A stretch of 64,000 bases of DNA from positions 47,725,425-47,789,424 of the forward strand of contig CM077820.1 in assembly GCA_039720395.1 (NCBI GenBank). Direction: 5' to 3'. Position numbers and translations under genes: made by a program. Below, piece after piece: positions 12,394 to 22,319 of this stretch. Position 1 is the stretch's first letter. Each line of letters begins with the position of its first letter. The DNA comes from Liquidambar formosana. Taxonomy: Eukaryota > Streptophyta > Magnoliopsida > Saxifragales > Altingiaceae. Under the pieces are notes generated by a model. The model was given only the letters and a program-made list of their open reading frames with translations, was not told where the DNA came from and did not search any database.

Positions 12394-12896
12394 ATAATTT
12401 GATTTTTACAGTTTACCACATAGCAATCTCTTTTGTGCACATGCATTAAAAGTGTAAGTCTTTATCTACAAATAATAATCCAAAACTAATGATGTAGCAT
12501 TAATCCTCCTAACTAAATGATCTGACAAAATTATATTTAGGTGTAGAGAAAATACAGCCGAGTTGTTCAAAAGATTAATGAGAAGCAAAAGTACCGTTTG
12601 TATCTCTTTTTGGAACCACATGGGCATAGTGCATTCCTACTTATTTGCCCACTTTTAGCCAAGTTAGACTGGGCAAGATCCAGAGGTGTTGACCCCATCA
12701 GCTTTTGCACCTACAGATATGAAACTTCAATCGATATATATTTGCCAAACAGAATATATGAGCATGCCCAATGAATGATCTAGATAAAATAACCAAAACA
12801 GAGAATGTTCTGCTGGATTTCAGTTTCAAGCCGTAAAACAGACCAGGGGGTCCAATTGTATAAACCATCAACAACTAGAAAAGGGGGGAAAGGGTG
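12394..12896. repeat. 503-bp dispersed duplication, copy 2
   Basis: This is the second copy of the block at 4391-4893, in the same orientation and with no insertions or deletions. The match stops at a G-rich run (12892-12914, G tracts broken by two single A bases) and on the left at an unrelated sequence, so both borders are sharp. It carries a substitution at the ATG-adjacent part of the 77-codon frame seen in copy 1, which supports reading it as non-coding. Confidence 0.85.
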
Positions 12897-13465
12897 GGGG
12901 GGAGGGGGGAGGGAATCGTTAACATGGTGGTTACACTACTGAAGCTGAAAACCATATCACAATTCAGCAAATGGTTCATCCTGTATTTTCCCCTTTTTTA
13001 TTTTCAGTTAATTATAAAACACTATTTTTTATAATGCCTTTTAGGGGTTTTCCTGACAAGGATACAGACTCATTGGGAGTCTAGAAACAATCATACATCG
13101 GTCTTCAAACATCCAAGTTCACTCAAGACATGCTAAATCCAACCGACTCCAAATAAGGCCCTAACCAGAGCTGCCAAAAAATCACAATAACAAAACAAAC
13201 AAGCCTCATGCGGAACCTTTTATGACTAAAACAACAAAATAAAAAGGCCTCCTAATATGCTTTTTATGACTAAAGACAGTCATACAATTCAAAAGAGAAA
13301 CTTTTGCTAACTCCTCACAATATTGCATACAGTTAGAGCAACTACACATGAATATCAAGAAATTACCATTCTCAATGCTACATAGCTGTAAACAGTAAAC
13401 TGGAACATTGTACTCAAACAGAAAGTAAAAAGGCCTAAAAATGAAATCTATCATAAACATGTCTA

Positions 13466-13812
13466 TCTTTTTTCTTTTTTTTTCTGATGGAGTAAAATTT
13501 GTATAAATAGCAAAAGGCTTAGCCCAAGTACATGAGACATATACAAGCACTAAAAAAAGACCCCTTTAAAGCTTAAGGAAATCTATAAAAAATAAAAAAT
13601 AAAAAGAACAAAGGAAAGTTTGCTAACATTATCATAGCTAGAAAACCACAAAAAAATATTCTTCATAAATAAGGATTTGAGATCGATAACCGACTTTTCA
13701 ATCCCTTCAAAAGTTCTAAGGTTCCTTTCTCTCCAGATGCACGAAAAAATGGATCCAGGCATTCATAGAATTATAGAACTTCCTGCCCTCTTAGTGTCTC
13801 TACAACTGCTAA
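13466..13812 (-). mobile_element. LINE (L1-like) 3' end remnant, antisense
   Basis: Read on the - strand, 13610-13775 translates to a stretch typical of the C-terminus of plant L1-type polyproteins: IWRERNLRTFEGIEKS followed by LKSLFMKNIFLWFSSY. A short 3' tail follows and ends in an A run, seen as T tracts at about 13468-13484 on the + strand. The copy is 5'-truncated. It lies just downstream of the visible exons of the mitochondrial-protein gene, possibly inside one of its introns. Confidence 0.7.
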
Positions 13813-14122
13813 AAAATGGAAGGCCTACCAAATCCATATAGGCAAAGGTTAACATGATTCACCACCAATCCATGACTTCAATTTCCTACGCAATGAAATC
13901 CAGCTCCTTGAACAGAAAATGAGTACACAGCTAGCAAAACAGAAACAAGGATGAATTCTATATTCTCAACAAAGACAAGAACGCAGAAACATATTTTCGA
14001 GTTGAATAGATTAAGAAATAACTGAAACAGGGTACAAGATGGTCTCTACTTTCCATCACGCATAAGTAATCATTTTTGCAACCCAGGAAGTAGAACCACA
14101 TTTTGGCAGCAAGGAATAATAC

Positions 14123-15351
14123 CTCAGCCAAGCTCTTTGGCATCGGCTTCCCTTCTTCTTTTAACTTCTGTATCTTCTTTTGTGCTTCTTTGGCCCAAGT
14201 AAACTTTGCCAGCGCATTCTCAACCTCAGCTATAGTGCAATTACAACGCTTTGCCGCTTCTTGCTTTTGACTGATTTGGAGATTCTGCAATAAATATTGC
14301 AAGTGAACCCAACTCATCATCACGAGAACCAAGTGAAAACCTTCCAACATGTAAATAATCTTCAACCGCATCGTTTAAACAATGTGCTTTGATTAGGTTC
14401 TATATTAGATAATTAAAAATTGATCTACGATTACATATCACAAATTCAGAATTCAACAATTATAGGCATTAGAATATTCCAGAATTTGACTGTTGGTTGG
14501 TAAAACATGAAAAAGTATGAGTTCTTACTCCATAATTATTCCAAATAATTTGAAAAATTACTTGCAACACTCAGCTACATTCAGGAATAATACAGAAATT
14601 ATCGGAATATACAGGAAAAAAATGCATTTGGTCTAAATTCTGAAATTTTATGAAGGATTAGAGAAAGTTTGTTAAATGGCTTCTTCACATGTAATTTATA
14701 AACACTGAAAAACACACGCACGCACCACACGAATATAAATTCAGAAATCAATCAGATATTTAAAAGACCAACCTCTCCGGTAGCATCAAAACCTCCGAGA
14801 TATCGAATTATCGCTTCCTGCTTCTCGAAAGCATCGGCAAATGTTGCTTCACTGCTTCTACCCACTATGAATTGTTTCAAATTCCCTGCCCTTCTCGCAT
14901 TCTTCAACTCATCCGCAAACCCTGAAATCAAAATATACATATATTTTTTTCCTAAATGTCAAAATTAGTAAATACCATTTTTCCCACAAATGCATACATA
15001 CATAGAAAGAACAAAAGGGTTTATGGAAAATGGGTGAATTGAGGCAAATTGATGGGCAAACAGAGGAAAAAAATCAGAGCGGAAGAGAGAGAATACTGAG
15101 GCTGTGATGTGGGACTTACGAAGGAGGGTGAAGGATTCGGCGGTGACCTGGGAAGGTTCAGGGGTGGTCTTTTTACCGGTGAAGACGCCTTTAATCTTGT
15201 CCATCCAAGAATTCTCGAGGTGGGTCGTGGTGAAGATCGAACGGTACTGTGACGAAGCCAGATGACGGTGATGGTTAGAATTAGAGAAGAAGAAGAAAGA
15301 AATGGGGCTGCTCTTGTAATAAACGTTGCTTAGGAGTCGTGAAGCTGACAT
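14123..15351 (-). CDS. Conserved plant protein with predicted mitochondrial presequence (3' exons not found)
   Basis: Three exons join in frame on the - strand: 15351-15120, 14921-14773 and 14284-14123, with GT-AG borders, giving 181 residues so far. The ATG at 15351 opens a Ser/Arg/His-rich, acid-poor N-terminus (about residues 1-45) like a mitochondrial targeting sequence. A conserved-looking block follows: MDKIKGVFTGKK, FADELKNARRAGNLKQFI, EAIIRYLGGFDATGE, then a Lys/Glu-rich helix ending KPMPKSLAE. I recall close relatives in many plants annotated as uncharacterised mitochondrial proteins, but I cannot give a function. The last exon ends at a good donor (GAG/GTATTA), so at least one more exon is expected at lower coordinates. 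I could not find it; a LINE fragment lies there. Reading through the donor gives a tail with no family character. Confidence 0.7.
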
Positions 15352-15397
15352 TTTTGGTCTCAGCAGGTAGGGTGACGCTCGACTGTCTGTCTCTGTT

Positions 15398-15419
15398 GGG
15401 GTTAGGGTTTAGGGTTTTT
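15398..15419 (-). promoter_or_regulatory. Telo-box cluster in promoter or 5' leader
   Basis: About 50 bases upstream of the ATG of the mitochondrial-protein gene, the - strand carries consecutive AAACCCTAA units. Telo-boxes of this type are known in promoters and leaders of plant genes for translation and organelle biogenesis. This fits a housekeeping, growth-linked expression pattern, but that use is inference. Confidence 0.55.
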
Positions 15420-17983
15420 CAGTATTAAACGACGTAGAACTCGTTGTCGGATGTCGTTTCTTAGGTCCCTCGAAATGTTGTGTTTTCTAGATTGACAGTA
15501 AAACACACCGTTTTTTGTTACGTTTATAGGAACTGTTTGAGAATTTCGGAAAGTGAACCAAATTAGTCTACACCTTACTATTAAAAGCCGGATAGTTGAA
15601 GATTAGTTTTGAATAACGCGTACGGCAAAAGATCATGGTTAAGAACAGAAGTCCTAAATTCAAATTTTCACCTTCTCATTCTTGGATATATGACTTGTAA
15701 CTTGTCAGTGAATTGCATATGGCGTAAGATTGGCATAGTAAGTTCAAACGTCGGCGAAAGTAAATCTAGGATATCTACGTTTAGTTTTAAAAACAAAAAA
15801 TTAAAAGAAAAAAAATGATGGGTTTGACCATTTAGCTTACACCATAATGATTAGTCATTTTTCTTCAAAATCTATTGAGCTTTGTGCAAAAACGAATGCA
15901 TGGAAGTAAAAATTAGATAGTATTGAGGTGATGGATCAACTTGACTCCAGTTTTCAAGATTTTCTAATAGGCCCAACTTGTTTTTGTGTAAAATTCACTT
16001 TTATAATATGGATATCTTCCATGAAAAGCTGAAAGGGATGTTTAATGTTTGATGTGTCTCATTCTCCCAAAAGAATGAACACAAATGAGATGCCCTGGTT
16101 TGGCTTCGGTGCCTATGAGTTGGTCCATGAGAAATTAACCCTCACGGCCTGGGATGGTGGGCTTGAACAGCATGTCAACAGCTCAGCACATATTTGGGTC
16201 CCATCAACACCACAGCAAAGCATGAAGAAAGAACATCAACCACGGTGGTATCATCCAGCCACCAGCCACAAGACTTTCCTCAGGCTGACCTGATTGAGCA
16301 CAGTAAGCAATCAAAGAACCCAACCATAAACCACACCATTACCCCGTGTTTCATCGAATAACCCATCCCCAAGATCATGCATTCATACCTTTAATACACT
16401 ACACAAAAACAACTAGTACGCTATCACAAACAAATGATCGTGATTCATGGTTCATGAACAATACCCATCTTCATAAATGAGTGAATTTGTTTGACGTATT
16501 GGGAATTGTCGAATAGAATTCAGATCATCATGCCTTCTACAAAACATGTCTCAACAAGATGGCAAGACTAACAAAACCATACACGATTTGAAAGATTAGG
16601 GCTAATTTCTGGGTTCTGTTGCCTGATTTCCTAGTTTCTCCAGCGATCTCTCTGTTTATTAGAAGGTAATGCATAGTTCCAGTCTAACATACTGCAGTGT
16701 TCAACTGAAATACACAATTAGTCACCACCATATAACAAGAATGCATTTTAAGTTACCTTGACCAAAAACCTCACTCTTTATCTTGAAAAAGTAGAGGATC
16801 ATATAATATCAACATCAGCCTAACCATCTCATCAAGATGATGACCACGGGGTATTATGACCATGAAATAGTCCAAGCGACTTTATCACACATCCAGCAGT
16901 TTTAAAAGTATCCAAATGCCAAAGAAGGCTCATCTCTGCATGCACCATTTAATTGGTATAAATCTCCATTCCTCTAGTGATTTTAGAAGAATAGAACTGC
17001 CAAAGTAGATGACACATGGAAGAATAGAAAATACCTGAGCTGCTATCTGCATATCTTTTACAAACAAAGAAGAAAGAAAATGTAAGTGATTTATTCCCAT
17101 TTTCCTATTATATTAGACTGGTAGTTGGGAAGTTGACTGTATAGCTAAACAAGCCACTATATATTATCATTTCAAGCTCTAGTTAGAAACTGCATCCCTA
17201 GGGTTACAAGCAATTTCAAATCAATATTTTACGACTCATGCTTCTTGGTCTTTTCACTTTTCAACAGTAATAATCATTTTATAACCCCAAAAAAAAAAAA
17301 AGACAGAATCTAAACAGGCTTAGAAGAACCATTGAAACATGCTTTTACCAAAGAAAAAATCACAAAAACAGAGCCACATAACATACATACATGTCCATTG
17401 TAATTGATATGGGTAGTAATGTAACATCAGTCTGAATCATAGAAAAAAAAAAAAAAAAAAAAAGAGAGAGAGAGAAAGAGAGAGAGACGCTACATGATAA
17501 CCATTTCAGCAGATAGATTCAACTGTTCAAGTTTCCTTCAAGTGTGTTGACCTATGCATTTTACACTTGCATATCTATGTAGTAATCAGTAGACAGCATA
17601 GATTAGCAGATTAATATTTCAAATTATACTAGCTATTACATAAACTGAATGGCAAAAATATCACAACACTCCCTCACCTTTGCAAATAATGTCCAATCCC
17701 TAAAATCAAAGCTACACAAGATCATCATCTTTAAAAAATTACAGAGGATGCCCAAATTCCCGCACCGATGGCTGATCCATTTAGACAAAATCTGGGAAAA
17801 AATAGTCAGCCTGCTCGCTTCCTCACACAAATATCAACAGGAAGTTGAACAGTTAATATTCCGAAAATGTCACAGAAAGATCAAGAGGCAATGCAACAAG
17901 CACACATATTCAACTTGGAGCTGTTGCATTTTTCGCTTCTGGATACAAACAATTAAACCCAGGGAGACTGGTTTCGCAATACC
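15420..17983. other. Intergenic spacer with one coding-like fragment
   Basis: Most of this stretch shows nothing I recognise. It has an A run and GA tract at 17441-17485 and a poly(A) run near 17287. On the + strand, 16045-16293 is open for 82 codons and has a more protein-like composition than its surroundings (for example the segment MPWFGFGAYELVHEKLTLTA). I do not recognise it, it has no clear start context or splice sites, and it may be a relic exon or chance. Confidence 0.4.
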
Positions 17984-19676
17984 TTAAGCATTAGAGCGCC
18001 TGAACTCGAACCAAATCTCGTAGTGATTGAAAAGCAAGCTATCGTGTGTATGCTTCCCAATATATTCCAGGCCCAAACTCTTGAGCCTCTTTGTACACTC
18101 ATCTCCTCCCAGCCGCGAACAAAACTTTATATTGTGCGACACAAAAATCCGACCATCGTCAGGTTTCAATCTATTCACTAACCTTTCTAATCCAACCCAA
18201 ACAAGCTTATCAGGCATATGCAAAAAGACAGCACTAGCATAGATCAAGTCATATACAACTCCAGACCCAAACCTACTAAAATCCATATCTTCACCTCTCA
18301 CAATCAAAGGGCGCTTGTTCAATAGACCTTGGGACGGGAGCTCGTACCTGAATGCCGCCATTAGAGAAAGCTCGTCTCTCTCTAGGCAGTGGTAATGCTC
18401 AGGATTTAAGTATCGGATGAAATGCAAGCCTACTCGAAGTGTGCCGCATCCGATCTCAAGGACCCGAGAGTCTGGAGAGAGTTTTACAGACTCAGCAAGG
18501 AACTCAAACACATCTCGGCCACCCGCCCAAGGCTCACCATAGTTGCTGTGGTGCTCTTCAACGAGTAAATCACCAGGGCAGGGGAGAGCAGTGTGGTTGT
18601 TTGATTCGTCTCCCTCATAGTGTGATATGCCTTTGAATCTGGAAGTTTTAGGAAAATCAATTCACAATTCCAAAACTTTTTTTATTTATTTATGAATACA
18701 CAAACATTTGAACTACAACTTTAAAATCTGAAGAGAGGAAAATGGGGGGAGGAGGGGAAGAGAGAGACAGAGAGAGAGATTATTTTGTAAATTTTGGAAA
18801 ATCTTAATCAGAATTTTGAAACAAAAAATTGGATAAATGTAGCGTTTCACACACACACACACACACAGAGAGGGAGAAATTGTAAGAACTGGGGAAATTT
18901 TGGAAATCTTGATCGCAAATGTGAAACAACTACATGATGAATAAAATTTGAATTTTCGAGCTGAGAGAGAGAGTGAGAGATTACCAAAACAATTATTTAT
19001 CAAAAGACATAACTTTACCCTCCGTTTGGTTCTCAGCAAAAACAAGTCAGAAAATAAAGGAAAATACTTTCCCCAAAGAGATTGGGGTTCCAAAACAATC
19101 ACTCTTCAATACACATTACTATTCGTTTTGCTCACGAAATTGAGGGAAATGTAAGCAAAATGTATAAAAATGCAGAAGAACAAACAAACCATTTATTTGA
19201 GCATTTTCCTTTACTTCCTCTCCTTTTCCCGAGAACCAACCAAAACCTAAACTTACAATAACGAAGTCCCAACAGGAAAAACACACATCCATTCATATCA
19301 TATGAGAGAGAGAGAGAGCATACTGAATGAGATCTTGGAGTTGCTGATCGCGAGTGCGAGGGTTAATACCCTTACGAAGGACATTATCTTGCATCTGCAG
19401 CCTATTCAGTCGGATCTGATCCTTCACCCACTCCACATCCTCCCCCGTTGTCGATATCCGATCCACAAATCCCCTCGAACCCCCTCCACCATTTCCGTAA
19501 CCACCACCACCACCACCGACACCGACGGCGGCAGCAGCGCCACCTCCGGAGGGGCAAGAACAGGAAGAGAGAGAAGACAAGAGGAAGAAGAGGAATACGG
19601 CAGCTGCTGAGAGAGAAAGCACTAGAACTGGAACTGTAACTACCACGCCCTTTGCGGATGATGATGGTACAGCCAT
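17984..19676 (-). CDS. Membrane-anchored SAM-dependent methyltransferase
   Basis: Two exons, 19676-19324 and 18638-17984, join across a GT-AG intron of 685 bases to give a complete 335-residue protein. Residues about 10-35 are strongly hydrophobic (VVVTVPVLVLSLSAAAVFLF) and form a likely signal anchor. A Gly/Ala-rich low-complexity linker follows, encoded by a CCACC-type repeat. The catalytic domain covers about residues 150-335: motif I is VLEIGCGTLRVG (the SAM-binding Gly-rich loop), and acidic motifs ERDEL and GEDMDF follow. The block HYEGDESNNHTALPCPGDLL after the junction is characteristic of a plant-wide subfamily; from memory Arabidopsis At4g24805 is a relative. The substrate is unknown. 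The start is the first ATG and lies directly before the anchor. The ATG is preceded by CT/GA-rich leader sequence. Confidence 0.88.
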
Positions 19677-19739
19677 GTCTCTCTCCTACCTCTCTCTCGA
19701 TGTATGTGTTGATGGATGTGTATATCTATGTATGTAACA

Positions 19740-22319
19740 TTGTAACATTCGCATAGGGAGTCTGGGAGAAAAGATGAAATTGGGGCTTATCAGAGGTACG
19801 TCGTCGTTTTTATGAAATGGTCTGAGTTGATTAATGTCGTCAACACCCATAGATTCAAGAATGTCGCTTTGAGCGTCGTGTCCGAAGTTACAAATGATGT
19901 TGGGGATTGTTATAATGGGGGAGTCTCCATGGGCTTACTATGTACTCCTTCTCGAATCTCTTTTTTTTCTTTTTTTTGGATTAAAAACTCCATCTTCAAT
20001 ACTACGGAGTACATGCTTTTATCAAATGTTTTCTTAACGTGTGTCCTAAGAACACATACGACACACGTTTACAATCATCGCATAATAAATCGAAATCATT
20101 AGCAAAGGTTTAAGGCCGATGCAATCTTTTTCATTAAAATTATAATCCATATGTTGAAAATGTATCCACGTATCCATGTGATCATTACTATAACATTCAT
20201 GTCATGGCAAACTTACCTATCATGGTTCTATTGAGATTATTCATATTCTAAATTTTAAGGTCTCAACTACTTAGACTTCTCGCAAAAATTAAATACGTGA
20301 TGTGATCTGACTACATAGGTTGTGAATTTTATTATGGGGCAAGGGTGGTTATGGGCACCGGTAACAGGGGTGCAAGTTGTCCAAAATTAACCAATTTTAA
20401 GATAAATTATGCTTTAAATCTCTTATATTTTGACCCAAAAACAGTTGATGCCTCCAAACTAATTTTTCTACATTTCATGTAGCATTGAGCACTTCTCTAC
20501 TGGTTAATTGCTATAAATTTGATTCATAAATGGTTTCATGTGAATACTTCAACATTATTTTGACGTAGTAATACATTTTTTGTATTAACAAAAATGTTTT
20601 TAGTCTTAATTTAGAAACCGTTAGAAGGACCTTCAAACCCCCCAATATGTTTGCTTTTCTAACAACTTCTATTCTAAACTAATGTAAAGGTATGATTATG
20701 TTCCCATCAGCACGTGTTGATATAAGTTATATTAGCACCATGCATTAGGAGTTCTACCCCTTATATTGGTCCAATATATCTCATATCTTATTAATGCACA
20801 ATGTACAACTCCTAAGGCGGGTATTGATATAAGTTATATCAGCACTTGCTTACCTGATCATCATCCTATAAGGGTATATTCATCAATACAAAAGGCATTG
20901 TCGCCAGAAAATAATGGTAAAGTGGTCACATTGGCGGTGTGTGACCATTTCGCTATTCAAAATTTCTTATGACCATATTCTTGGTGCAAGATGACATATA
21001 CGACTAATTTCTTGTGGCTATATGCAAGATGATATATTACTTCAGGGTGCAAAGTGTTCAAAAAATAATTAAGGAAGCAAAGTATTTTCAAGTTAAATCA
21101 CAGGAGCAAAGTGTAATACCCCTATCTCATCCTTGATTCTTACACCAAAACCAGCTTTATAGGAAGACTTTGTGCTTCAATTAGGGCATTTTAAGTTGGG
21201 CAGAGTTTTGTCATTGATAATAAATGTTCTCTACTGAAATCAACAACTTTTGTTCCATTAATGCTACAAACAATTCTCAAACTCAAGTTAACCACTTTCA
21301 TCCTTCTTATTGATTAGTGCTAGGGTTTTGCAAAATTGAATCAGCTTCCCAATTTGCTCAATCTATCTAGATCAATTTAAAGCCAAATTAGACTATATGC
21401 CTATGTGGGAGGCAATTTAAGTTTTATACATGCAAAGTACCTTGATGAGATTGAGAAATCCTGATCAAAACCAAATTTAGCCAAATGCATGCCTAATTGA
21501 AAATCATGATGAACCGTTTTTAGGTTAATTTAGTAATACAAAACAATCATTAATCACAATGAAAGCAAGAACTGAATTTTCCTATATTTGTTTTACTGAA
21601 TTGTTCCACTTCCAAATCCAAACAAAGAAAGCCTCCAGGAAACTAGTTTACACAAACAGTACCAGAAGAAGTTTCATCACCACGCCATTATTTATCCAAT
21701 AATAAGCAACATTCAAGTAAACTGGACTCCCAGGCCAGAAATTAAGATATGTCAAGGTTTCTTTTGATTTAAAAGATATGCTCGCAGTTAGCAATAACAT
21801 GACCATAACAATTGAAAATAACTAAGATCCACATACATCCAGATACTTTGCACAACAAATTTTATATATATATTTAAAAAGACCCAAAAAAAGATTATTC
21901 AGATGGATGAATAGATGAACCAAGGACCAATGGACCCATCACATACGTTCGTTCTTTCAAGACTTAATGATAAAATTGTCAAAAGAGGACAGCTTTGAGA
22001 GCTAACTTCACATATATATGGTTGATAATGAGATCTTAACCAAGTTACTGCCTCCACCAATGTGAGTTACAAAACCATGTAAACAAATAATTAACAAATC
22101 TGTTCAACCCAACAAGCCTTTAGAAAAATAAGGATCATGCAAACAAGAAATTAACAGATCCCAACAAGCCTAAACAACCTACCCCCTTTGCAATATATGA
22201 TGACACAATAACCCCCATCCTATATAAACCTTTCTAGGTCAGAACATGAAGGACAAAAATAAAATAGAAAACACACACATGTTACAGATAGCACAAAAGA
22301 TCACTAAATGATTTCAACA
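19740..22319. other. Intergenic spacer between methyltransferase and kinesin genes
   Basis: No gene is supported. The left end should hold the methyltransferase promoter. Around 20340-21130 are old repeat pieces, including one foldback element (20710-20850, listed separately) and a phrase GGAGCAAAGTGTAATACCCC near its right end that resembles a transposon end. The right end, to 22319, is likely the kinesin 3' UTR and downstream flank. Confidence 0.5.
20710..20850. mobile_element. Foldback MITE-like element, copy A
   Basis: Both ends carry the same imperfect palindrome, GTTGATATAAGTTATATCAGCAC, in arrangements that make terminal inverted repeats around about 140 bases. The same element occurs at 48761-48900 (very similar) and 36848-36972 (diverged). 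It has no coding capacity. I could not fix a target duplication. Confidence 0.65.

Noticed and set aside
4391..12896. The 503-bp direct repeats as LTRs of an 7.5-kb retrotransposon
   Set aside because: They lack TG/CA ends and a matching flanking duplication, no primer-binding site follows copy 1, and no gag-pol sequence lies between them.
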